Assembly: GCA_945906725.1 (NCBI GenBank)
Contig: CAMDRI010000042.1
Location: 1-36,113, forward strand
Source: Candidatus Kuenenia stuttgartensis
GTDB lineage: Bacteria > Planctomycetota > Planctomycetia > Planctomycetales > Planctomycetaceae
DNA: 36,113 nucleotides
Reading direction: 5' to 3'
The position numbers were made by a program, and so were the translations under genes. The notes under the pieces are model-generated. The model worked only from the letters and a program-made list of their open reading frames with translations. It searched no databases and was not told the DNA's origin. Below are positions 1-7,467 of the stretch, piece by piece; the first letter of the stretch is position 1, and each line of letters begins with the position of its first letter.

Positions 1-827
1 TCTCAAACGTGTTCGATCCCAGCCTGGTCATCGGAGCCGGCTATCGCGTCTGCACCGTCGTGAACAAAGCCGGCCGAGTGCAAAGCGGCCTGCTCGTCGA
101 AGACAGCCCGCAACGAGTCGTCCTCAAACCCGCCGCCGTCGCCGCGAAGCCCACCACGGCATCAGATGCTCCCGTGTCGGTAGCCGTCGGCAAATTGGAA
201 ATCATCCCCCGCGACGATATCGACGAGTTCAAACTCAACGAACTCTCGCTGATGCCCGAAGGCTTGGAGAAACAATTGGCCCCACTAGAGATCACTGACC
301 TGTTCGCCTTCCTGACGCTCGACAAACACCCGAACGACAAGTCCGCCAAACGTCTACCCGGAGTCTCCGCCGTGACACCGCGCAGCAGCACGAATGCAGC
401 CGAGTTCAATTCCCTGATCGCTGAAATCCTCCCCGGCTTCACGACGAACGCCTGCGGCGAAGGCGGAATCGCATTGCTCAACAACCACTTCAACCGAGAC
501 AGCGTGCTCCGCACCCATCCGGTCTCCCGCGACGCGCCGTGTGTGCTGACTCAAAAGCTGACCCCACCCGCTGGCAAGAAGACGACGCTGATCCTCGACG
601 TCGCTCACGACCCGCGAGGCGACTGGCGACTCGTCACCCGTGGCAACGGCGAGCGTCTCGCCGATGAAATGATCTCAAAAGAAACCTGCTCGAACGGCTG
701 GCGCACCATCAAAGTTGACCTCTCCAAATTCGCCGGCCAAGAACTGACTCTCGGGCTCATCAACCAAGCCAACGATTGGTCCTACGAGTTCGGCTATTGG
801 GGTGCGGCAAGGATCGTTTCGGATTGA
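1..827 (+). CDS. PVC-type heme-binding/cytochrome-like protein, C-terminal part (5' end outside window)
   Basis: The frame is open to the left edge, so this is a partial gene; the GTG at base 9 is probably internal. The first 120 or so residues resemble the C-terminal module of large planctomycete membrane-bound dehydrogenase/cytochrome proteins (TIGR02603-like): a short beta-rich stretch with VIGAGYRVCTVV and GLLVEDSPQRVVLK, then IIPRDDIDEF and LSLMPEGLEKQL before a short DLFAFLTLD helix. In that family this part carries a CxxCH heme site, but no CxxCH is visible in the fragment kept here. The last 140 residues form a beta-sandwich-like tail ending GYWGAARIVSD. The product is probably exported and involved in redox or sugar oxidation, which is inferred from the family only. 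Its stop lies inside the end of a possible minus-strand ORF. Confidence 0.72.
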   Translation, partial: SNVFDPSLVIGAGYRVCTVVNKAGRVQSGLLVEDSPQRVVLKPAAVAAKPTTASDAPVSVAVGKLEIIPRDDIDEFKLNELSLMPEGLEKQLAPLEITDLFAFLTLDKHPNDKSAKRLPGVSAVTPRSSTNAAEFNSLIAEILPGFTTNACGEGGIALLNNHFNRDSVLRTHPVSRDAPCVLTQKLTPPAGKKTTLILDVAHDPRGDWRLVTRGNGERLADEMISKETCSNGWRTIKVDLSKFAGQELTLGLINQANDWSYEFGYWGAARIVSD

Positions 828-1045
828 AGGTTTGCAGAAACCGACGTGCTGCGGTTTGTCTGGCGAAGCAAGAATGTCCCCAATCCGATCAGTGCCAGCG
901 TGTAAACTTGCAAGCCGGAGACGCGAGCCAAACTCTGGCTGAACCAAGCCGATCCGGCGATGGCCAGCGTCCAATAGGCCAAGCCTGAACTCGTGAGCGG
1001 CGATTCGGATCCGCGTTCTCGCGATAAGACATCAGCGGTTAGCAT
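794..1045 (-). CDS. Possible small two-helix membrane protein (doubtful)
   Basis: An 83-residue ORF lies downstream of queA on the same strand, with a GTG alternative start at 1057. It has two hydrophobic stretches, around LAYWTLAIAGSAWF and VYTLALIGLGTFLL, separated by a short polar linker, and a polar tail. The ATG at 1045 overlaps a TGA of another frame in a TGATG arrangement. That other frame also reads hydrophobic residues (LAWLPVLNVYVVIYD) just downstream of the queA stop, so the stretch could instead be the frameshifted remains of a longer membrane protein. The last 34 nt overlap the end of the plus-strand cytochrome-like gene. No family was recognised. Confidence 0.3.
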   Translation of the reverse strand: MLTADVLSRERGSESPLTSSGLAYWTLAIAGSAWFSQSLARVSGLQVYTLALIGLGTFLLRQTNRSTSVSANLQSETILAAPQ

Positions 1046-1133
1046 CACGCTCTGCACGACAAGATCGAGTCGTAGATGACGACGTACACGTTCAGAACCG
1101 GCAGCCAGGCCAGCGTTGCCGCGTCGTGCAATT

Positions 1134-2255
<1,122 letters not shown>

Positions 2256-2282
2256 GCCGTTTTGCTCGTATGGTCCTAGTCA

Positions 2283-2374
2283 GTGGGGCAGGTTTTCAAC
2301 CTGCCCGCCTCTGTCAAGTTGTCCAACCGGACGTTTGCAGGCCACTTCACTGGCAGGTTGAAAACCTGCCCCAC
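2283..2374. repeat. Long inverted repeat (23-bp arms) in the queA/glycosyltransferase gap
   Basis: Bases 2283-2305 and 2352-2374 are perfect reverse complements over 23 bp. Each arm is itself nearly palindromic (GGCAGGTT-TTC-AACCTGCC). The loop is 46 nt. This could fold into two small hairpins or one long stem. It looks like a REP-type or non-autonomous repeat unit rather than an operator, although it sits between two divergent starts and ends 9 nt before the glycosyltransferase ATG. Confidence 0.85.
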
Positions 2375-2383
2375 GGAAACCTC

Positions 2384-3544
2384 ATGGCGGACGGGATCGT
2401 ATTGGCTGCGAACGACTCCGGCGAACGTCCACCGATTCGAGTCGCCTTCTGCATCACCGACCTCGACGTCGGCGGAGCCGAACGAATGTTCGTCGAATTG
2501 GTGACTCGGCTCGATCGTCGTCGCTGGGAACCGCGAGTCTTCTGTCTGTCTGGTCCCGGAGCACTCGTGGAGAAACTACAGGCGAACAACATTCCCGTGA
2601 CCTGTTTCAGTGCGAAGAGCGTTCGAACTCTGGGAGTGATCTGGCGGCTCGCGGCAGAATTGAAGAAGTTTCGGCCAGCGCTGATGCAGAGCTTTCTGTT
2701 TCACGCGAATCTCGTCGGCCGACTCGCCGCGTGGTTGGCCCGAGTGCCCCGCATGGTTTGCGGAATTCGAGTGGCCGAACGCCGCAGTCCTGTGCCGTTG
2801 TGGTTGGATCGGCTGACTCAAGGCTTCGTCGATCACAACGTCTGTGTCAGCCATGCGGTGGCTGATTTCTCAATTCGCAACGCGCGGCTGAAGGATTCCA
2901 AGGTCAGCGTGATCGCGAATGGGGTTGATTATCATCGCTTTGCGTCGGCAACGGCGGTGGATCGAGCGAGCTTGGGCTTGACCACTGCACCGTTGGTCTT
3001 GTTTGTCGGTCGCCTTGATCCGCAGAAAGCCCCGTTGGTGTTGCTCGGAGCATTCGAGCGACTCATCGCACGGCATACCGACTGGCAACTGCTGTTTGTC
3101 GGCGAAGGGCCGTTGCGAACGTCGATGACGGAATGGGTCATCGAACACAGACTCAAATCGAGTGTTCATTTTACGGGTTGGAGACCCGACGTTCCGGAAT
3201 TATTGAAGGCAGCGGACGTGTTGGTACTGCCTTCGTTGTGGGAGGGGATGCCCAACATCGTGTTGGAGTCAATGGCGGCGGGGCTACCGGTAGTGGTGAG
3301 CCGAGTCGAAGGGACCGAGGACCTGATTCGCGATGGCGAAACGGGGTTGCTCACGACTCCAGGTTCGGTCGAGGAAGTGGAGCAGCAAATCGAGAAGGTT
3401 CTCATGGACCGCGAGTTTTCGACGAGCCTCGCGAGTGCTGCGCAACAAATAGTCGCCAATGGATTTACGCTCGAAGCGATGATCCACTCCTATGAGCAAC
3501 TCTATTTGTCGTTGCTCCAAAATGACGCGCGGTCCGCGTCATAA
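2384..3544 (+). CDS. GT4-family glycosyltransferase
   Basis: This is a 386-residue cytoplasmic or membrane-associated retaining glycosyltransferase with two Rossmann-like halves. The N-terminal half has IRVAFCITDLDVGGAERM, the glycine-rich acceptor loop typical of GT4 enzymes, and a QSFLFHANLVGRLAA helix. The C-terminal half has VLFVGRLDPQKAP, WQLLFVGEGPL, ADVLVLPSLWEGMPNIVLE (the E(x7)E nucleotide-sugar site) and GLPVVVSRVEGTEDLI. The sugar and acceptor are unknown; lipid-linked glycan or cell-surface polysaccharide are the usual roles. The frame is open upstream to 1766, but that part is antisense to queA, so the ATG at 2384, where homology begins soon after, is preferred. It is followed by a 167-nt gap and then mraZ. 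Confidence 0.9.
   Translation: MADGIVLAANDSGERPPIRVAFCITDLDVGGAERMFVELVTRLDRRRWEPRVFCLSGPGALVEKLQANNIPVTCFSAKSVRTLGVIWRLAAELKKFRPALMQSFLFHANLVGRLAAWLARVPRMVCGIRVAERRSPVPLWLDRLTQGFVDHNVCVSHAVADFSIRNARLKDSKVSVIANGVDYHRFASATAVDRASLGLTTAPLVLFVGRLDPQKAPLVLLGAFERLIARHTDWQLLFVGEGPLRTSMTEWVIEHRLKSSVHFTGWRPDVPELLKAADVLVLPSLWEGMPNIVLESMAAGLPVVVSRVEGTEDLIRDGETGLLTTPGSVEEVEQQIEKVLMDREFSTSLASAAQQIVANGFTLEAMIHSYEQLYLSLLQNDARSAS
3523..3541 (+). other. Short perfect hairpin at the end of the glycosyltransferase gene
   Basis: TGACGCG and CGCGTCA form a 7-bp stem around a 5-nt loop, and the stem overlaps the last sense codons just before the TAA. No T-run follows, only an A-rich stretch, so it is a weak terminator candidate. 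It could equally be a small REP-like palindrome. Confidence 0.4.
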
Positions 3545-3644
3545 AAATACTTCTGAAAATTTCTTTCAAATCGCCAATCGGAAGCCGCGCTTGGACCTGC
3601 GTCGAGAAGGACGTCTCGAAGTGGACTCGCGCGCAAAAAGATCA

Positions 3645-3673
3645 TTGACGATTTGATCTCCGATCAGGATATT
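3645..3673 (+). promoter_or_regulatory. Putative sigma-70-type promoter of mraZ
   Basis: TTGACG (5 of 6 matches to the -35 consensus) at 3645-3650 is followed, after 17 nt, by GATATT (4 of 6) at 3668-3673. It lies about 40 nt before the mraZ start and its -10 element abuts the first TGG(G/T) box. This is prediction from base pattern only. Confidence 0.4.
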
Positions 3674-3706
3674 GGGGTCATGTGGTTGGTTGTGGGGAAG
3701 AATGGT
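3673..3706 (+). promoter_or_regulatory. Candidate MraZ-binding boxes (four TGG[G/T] repeats, 10-nt period)
   Basis: TGGG at 3673, TGGT at 3683, TGGG at 3693 and TGGT at 3703 fall at an exact 10-nt spacing just before the mraZ ATG at 3712. A fifth TGG falls in phase at 3713 inside the start codon. In Escherichia coli, MraZ represses its own operon by binding direct repeats of TGGG separated by about 5 nt, so the array fits autoregulation. The boxes overlap the predicted -10 and the ribosome-binding region, so bound MraZ would block both. Confidence 0.6.
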
Positions 3707-3711
3707 GACTG

Positions 3712-4188
3712 ATGGCGCTCACCGGCACCTATGAACGGACTGTCGATGACAAAGGACGGGTCGCCGTCCCGAAGCAGCTTCGGGAAGCTTTCACGTCACG
3801 CAAGTCCACTGACAAAAATAATACAGACGAGCAAGGAACGACTCACCTCTTTGTTGGACCTGGAAACGATCAAGCTCTGGTGCTGTACGCTCCGGAGGAC
3901 TTCGACAAGTTGGCTCAACGGATGGACGCCAGTTCTTCCACGCGAGCGGACGTCCTGAACTACGAACGGTTCTTTTTTTCACGAGCGGAGAAGGTCGAGT
4001 TGGATGGTCAAGGACGCATTCGCATCCCGGAACGGTTAGCGGCTTTCGCCAAACTGCAACGGGATGTGATGCTGCTGGGAGTGCGAGACCACGCGGAAAT
4101 CTGGGACAAGGCGCTCTGGACGGAGTTCGAACAACAACACTCCGCCCGATTCGACGAGCTGTCTTTGGCCGCATTCACGCGAGGTTGA
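3712..4188 (+). CDS. mraZ: Transcriptional regulator MraZ
   Basis: MraZ is a ring-forming DNA-binding protein of the SpoVT/AbrB fold that controls the first gene block of the division and cell-wall cluster. Two AbrB-like halves are visible: residues 1-60 with YERTVDDKGRVAVPKQLREAF, and residues 80-140 with ERFFFSRAEKVELDGQGRIRIPERL. Both carry the DxxGR(V/I)xxP core. It has 158 residues, slightly longer than E. coli MraZ (152), the excess being a charged insert (residues 25-38) in the first half. It is followed by rsmH as in most bacteria, but after an unusually long 371-nt gap that contains a terminator-like hairpin. Confidence 0.95.
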   Translation: MALTGTYERTVDDKGRVAVPKQLREAFTSRKSTDKNNTDEQGTTHLFVGPGNDQALVLYAPEDFDKLAQRMDASSSTRADVLNYERFFFSRAEKVELDGQGRIRIPERLAAFAKLQRDVMLLGVRDHAEIWDKALWTEFEQQHSARFDELSLAAFTRG

Positions 4189-4330
4189 TCCAGTAACACG
4201 GCGCGATGGGATCACGCCAGTCCTGAGGACAACCAGATCGACGATCTCACCGATTCAAGGAAGTGATCTCCGCTGGCTAACCGGGCTGCGGAAAATGGGC
4301 TGCACGGAGGATTGCCCTGGTGTGAAGCGG

Positions 4331-4352
4331 GAGTGTCAGTGCGTCGACACTC
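4331..4352 (+). other. Perfect 7-bp hairpin in the mraZ-rsmH leader
   Basis: GAGTGTC (4331-4337) pairs with GACACTC (4346-4352) around an 8-nt loop. It stands 11 nt before a strong terminator-like stem, so the two may form a leader structure or the body of a small RNA. Nothing else is recognised between the mraZ stop and this hairpin. Confidence 0.5.
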
Positions 4353-4363
4353 TCCACGAAGCC

Positions 4364-4402
4364 GCCTGGCCGACAGGATGTCGGACCAGGCGTTTTTCGT
4401 TT
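4364..4402 (+). terminator. Intrinsic terminator between mraZ and rsmH
   Basis: GCCTGGCCGACA (4364-4375) pairs with TGTCGG-A-CCAGGC (4379-4391): a 12-bp stem with a single bulged A and a GGA loop. It is followed at once by GTTTTTCGTTTT. This is the best intrinsic terminator in the window. Its position after mraZ implies that rsmH needs read-through or a promoter of its own in the remaining 150 nt, where no convincing promoter was seen. That last part holds two direct copies of GGTGAAGTG. Confidence 0.75.
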
Positions 4403-4559
4403 TCGGCTTACGGAATTTGCTCTTCTCACGTTTTGCGAAATCGACGTACAACCCCGCTCACTGGTGAAGTGAGGCTACGGTGAAGTGGCCTTGCCGAGCC
4501 GACCTGCCTCCCATCCTCGCCGGTAATCTCCGGCCAAATCCACTTTCTCGAAAACTTCC

Positions 4560-5471
4560 TTGGCTGCGATTCACGTCCCGGTTCTGTTGCGGGAAACGCT
4601 GGAAGCGCTCGATCTGCATTCGAGGCTGACGGTCGTTGACGGCACGGTCGGCGGAGGTGGGCACAGTCGAAAAATCCTCGAACGCATTCAGCCTGATGGA
4701 ATCCTGATTGGTCTCGATCGTGACCCGCTGATGTTGCAGCACACATCCACGGTCGTGACCGGCGAACGGAGTCACCTGTGTCACGCCAGCTATCGCGATC
4801 TGTCGAATGTTCTGCGCGAGTTGCAGTTCGAAGCGGCCGATCGCATTTTGGTGGATCTCGGTCTGTCGTCGGATCAACTAGCGGATCGCGAGCGTGGCTT
4901 CGGATTCAATACATCGGGTCCGTTGGACATGCGGTTCGACGTCTCACAGGGCGAATCGGCGGCGGAGTTGCTGTCGCGTGCGACTGCCGAGCAACTCGCA
5001 ACGATCTTTCACGAGTTTGGCGAAGAGCGATTCAGTCGACCGATTGCCGAGCAAATCGTGACACAGCGTCGCGGCTCACCGATTCGCACAGCCTCGGATT
5101 TGGTCGCAGCGATCGGCGCCGCCTTGCCGGCTTCGATCAAGCGCGAGGCTCGCAAGGAGCCGGCGACGCGGGTGTTTCAGGCTCTGCGAATCGCCGTCAA
5201 TCGCGAGTTGGAGCACCTCGAACAGGCACTCAAGCACAGTTTGTACGAGTCACTGCGGCCGGGCGGGCGGCTGGTGGTGATCACGTTTCATTCGTTGGAA
5301 GACCGTTTGGTCAAGCACGCATTTCGGGATGAAGCACGATGGCAATGCCTCCACAAAAAACCGGTAGCCCCCAGCCCCCAGGAAATCCGTATCAACCCGC
5401 GGGCGCGGTCGGCCAAACTCCGAGTGGCCATCAAGCTCCCGCCAATCGCAGTGTCAGCGTCGCCGAAATGA
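4560..5471 (+). CDS. rsmH: 16S rRNA (cytosine-1402-N4)-methyltransferase RsmH
   Basis: RsmH (MraW) uses S-adenosylmethionine to methylate the N4 of C1402 in 16S rRNA. It starts with the family signature AAIHVPVLLRETLEALD, followed by the SAM-binding VVDGTVGGGGHSRKIL and IGLDRDP, then ILVDLGLSSDQL, RGFGFNTSGPLDMRFD, and the C-terminal RLVVITFHSLEDRLVKHAF and INPRARSAKLRVA. It has 303 residues, normal for the family. The start is read as TTG at 4560: an in-frame TAA lies at 4524 and no ATG or GTG stands between. No clear Shine-Dalgarno is seen. Its 3' end is overlapped by the LysM gene. Confidence 0.95.
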   Translation: MAAIHVPVLLRETLEALDLHSRLTVVDGTVGGGGHSRKILERIQPDGILIGLDRDPLMLQHTSTVVTGERSHLCHASYRDLSNVLRELQFEAADRILVDLGLSSDQLADRERGFGFNTSGPLDMRFDVSQGESAAELLSRATAEQLATIFHEFGEERFSRPIAEQIVTQRRGSPIRTASDLVAAIGAALPASIKREARKEPATRVFQALRIAVNRELEHLEQALKHSLYESLRPGGRLVVITFHSLEDRLVKHAFRDEARWQCLHKKPVAPSPQEIRINPRARSAKLRVAIKLPPIAVSASPK

Positions 5472-7012
5472 TGCAAGCCACAAACCCGAACCCCACGGGG
5501 AATCCCATGTCGAACCCAAACCCCAATTCGAATCCGAATCTCGCTGCTCAAGCAGCGGCACAAGCAGCCCAGGCCGCGATTCAATCGCTGAAAGCCAAGG
5601 CACAAAATGCCGAGGCTGGTGACAGCGATGAGTCGTCGCCTGCCGAGACCGACGAGCAACTCGCGAAAGCGTGGGGCTTCTCCGGCAAGCGACCAAAGCT
5701 TTCGCGCGAAGCGGTGATCGGCTTGGTAGCCATCATCGCCCTGCTCGGACTTTTTGGATACGTCGTGGCGCGGCATCTGAAAAACCGCGGAGAAGTTGCG
5801 GAGACGCCCGGCAAGCTCGATACCGAAGTCACGCCCGCCTCGACCGGTGACCTTTTCGACAAACAGCAGAGTGTCGTGAACTCAGAATTGAACGAACTCG
5901 ACAAGAATTCTGCGAAGCCAAAACGGCGCACGGTCGCAGATGACTTCGACATCGGGGACGACCAAAACGATCCAGATGCCGCGAAGGTTGTCACCCGAAA
6001 GCCTCCGCGATCCACCACGCTCGGTGATGAGGTTGGTGATTTCGCCGAGGACACCAAGACGACCAATCTGCGGACTCAACCGAAGGCGACCGCATCGGCG
6101 AATGACATGCCGGATTTCGGGGACACCGATCCGCCCGCCAAATCCACACGCGTGCCAGCGACGCTGGACCTCGGTATCGAAGAGCAAATTGAATCTGATG
6201 ACTCCGCGCTGACGAAGACCACCGAACCGATTCGCCTCAAACAACCAGCGCAGCCGACTGCTCCGGCCGACAATGAATTCGAGGAACCGGTGCGAGTCGG
6301 TGCTACCGGTCGCACGCAACCGAAAGACGACTTCGAGCCAGTCCTACAGCGATCTCAGCGAACTGCGCGAGTCGCGCAGAAAGATATGTTCGCGGAGGCA
6401 ACTGGATTCGATGACCCAAAGGCTAAGACTTCGCCTACCACGGACTTGCCGCCCGCTCGCCCAGCGACCACTGCCAAGAATACGACACGCCATCCTTTGC
6501 TTCGCGAGGGCGAGTATCTCGTTGAGGAAGGGGACACCTTCTGTGCCATCAGTAAGAAGGTCTACGGCAGCGAGAAGTACTACCTCGCCTTGGCCGAGCA
6601 CAACCGCAGCCGTGTCGCCGATCCCTGCCGAATGCGTCCGGGATTGATCATCGTTGCCCCGGCAAAAGAAGTGCTCGAACAACAACACGCGGCCTTGATC
6701 CCCAAACCGAAAGCGGCGGTCGAAGCCAAGGAAGAAAAGCCGCACGCGACGAAGAAAGTCTCGGCCGCACCGTTGCCGTCGGGGATCTTCTTTGACGACC
6801 AAAGAGCACCGTGGTATCGCGTCGGCAAAGGCGACACGCTCTCCGGAATCGCGCAAGCTCATCTAGGCCGTGCATCCCGTGCGATCCACATCTCCAACCG
6901 CAATCAGGACCGTTTACCAGACCCAAACAACCTGCGTCTCGGCCAAGAACTGCGTTTGCCGAACGACGCGAGTCAGGTTCGGTTGGTTGATACCGAGAAG
7001 GCCGTCCGCTAG
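5468..7012 (+). CDS. Single-pass membrane protein with two C-terminal LysM domains, in the dcw block
   Basis: The protein has about 514 residues. A Pro/Asn/Ala-rich cytoplasmic N-terminus leads to one transmembrane helix near residues 80-102 (AVIGLVAIIALLGLFGYVVA), then a long, acidic, low-complexity periplasmic linker, then two LysM modules: GEYLVEEGDTFCAISKKVYG near 348 and WYRVGKGDTLSGIAQAHLG near 449. LysM domains bind N-acetylglucosamine-containing glycans, so the role is probably to tie the membrane to peptidoglycan; this is inference. The frame is open from an ATG at 5339, but that would overlap 133 nt of conserved rsmH. The ATG at 5468 (or 5471) overlaps the rsmH TGA and suggests translational coupling, so it is chosen. 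It occupies the slot between rsmH and ftsL. Confidence 0.85.
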   Translation: MMQATNPNPTGNPMSNPNPNSNPNLAAQAAAQAAQAAIQSLKAKAQNAEAGDSDESSPAETDEQLAKAWGFSGKRPKLSREAVIGLVAIIALLGLFGYVVARHLKNRGEVAETPGKLDTEVTPASTGDLFDKQQSVVNSELNELDKNSAKPKRRTVADDFDIGDDQNDPDAAKVVTRKPPRSTTLGDEVGDFAEDTKTTNLRTQPKATASANDMPDFGDTDPPAKSTRVPATLDLGIEEQIESDDSALTKTTEPIRLKQPAQPTAPADNEFEEPVRVGATGRTQPKDDFEPVLQRSQRTARVAQKDMFAEATGFDDPKAKTSPTTDLPPARPATTAKNTTRHPLLREGEYLVEEGDTFCAISKKVYGSEKYYLALAEHNRSRVADPCRMRPGLIIVAPAKEVLEQQHAALIPKPKAAVEAKEEKPHATKKVSAAPLPSGIFFDDQRAPWYRVGKGDTLSGIAQAHLGRASRAIHISNRNQDRLPDPNNLRLGQELRLPNDASQVRLVDTEKAVR

Positions 7013-7035
7013 CCACCGCGTGTGATAGGTTTCGG

Positions 7036-7110
7036 CGTAGCGACAGGCGACTCGCCTTTCGTTTGAGGGCCGATTCCAACTGCAATCACAGGCAAGCCGC
7101 CTGTGCTACG
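7036..7110. repeat. REP-like pair of hairpins between the LysM and ftsL-like genes
   Basis: The left unit begins CGTAGCGACAGGCG and contains AGGCG-ACT-CGCCT. The right unit, 7087-7110, contains CACAGGC-AAGCC-GCCTGTG and ends GCTACG. The two units face each other as imperfect inverted copies, as in bacterial BIME/REP elements. They sit inside what would otherwise be one operon. Confidence 0.6.
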
Positions 7111-7119
7111 AAGCACGCC

Positions 7120-7443
7120 ATGTATTTTCGGTTCGGAGCGGCCATTGTTCTGGTTGTCGTGGTCAGCGTGATCGGCGTGGCTTTGGAGAAGCAAAGCCTG
7201 TCGTATCGTCGCGCGATCTCGCGGCAGCGTTACCAAATGGACGTGCTCGTCGAGCAATACGCTCAGATGCGGCTTCAAGCTCAACGACTGGGAGCTCCCG
7301 CACGCACGATCAAGTCGCTTGACGAGCGTGGGGGCGACATGAAGAAACCGCCGCGATCCGCTCAGGCCGGGCCGAGTTCTCCGTTGGCAATTCCACGTAC
7401 CACGCTCGCGCTGCCGCACCTGAAAGACATCTCGGCCAGATAG
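7120..7443 (+). CDS. FtsL-like small bitopic membrane protein
   Basis: A 107-residue protein has a short N-terminus (MYFRFG), one transmembrane helix (AAIVLVVVVSVIGVAL, residues 6-22) and then about 45 residues of charged, heptad-like helix (YRRAISRQRYQMDVLVEQYAQMRLQAQRL). The tail is Pro/Ser-rich. Size, topology, coiled coil and position directly before an FtsI-type transpeptidase match FtsL, the partner of FtsB and FtsQ in the divisome. FtsL sequences are very divergent, so this rests on architecture and context. The ATG at 7120 was chosen because the frame further upstream falls within the REP-like hairpins. Confidence 0.65.
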   Translation: MYFRFGAAIVLVVVVSVIGVALEKQSLSYRRAISRQRYQMDVLVEQYAQMRLQAQRLGAPARTIKSLDERGGDMKKPPRSAQAGPSSPLAIPRTTLALPHLKDISAR

Positions 7444-7467
7444 TCACACTCGACGCACCAGGCATCC

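Noticed and set aside
5339-5467. Longer N-terminus for the LysM protein
   Set aside because: It overlaps the conserved C-terminus of rsmH in another frame; the ATG at 5468 overlaps the rsmH stop and is more natural.
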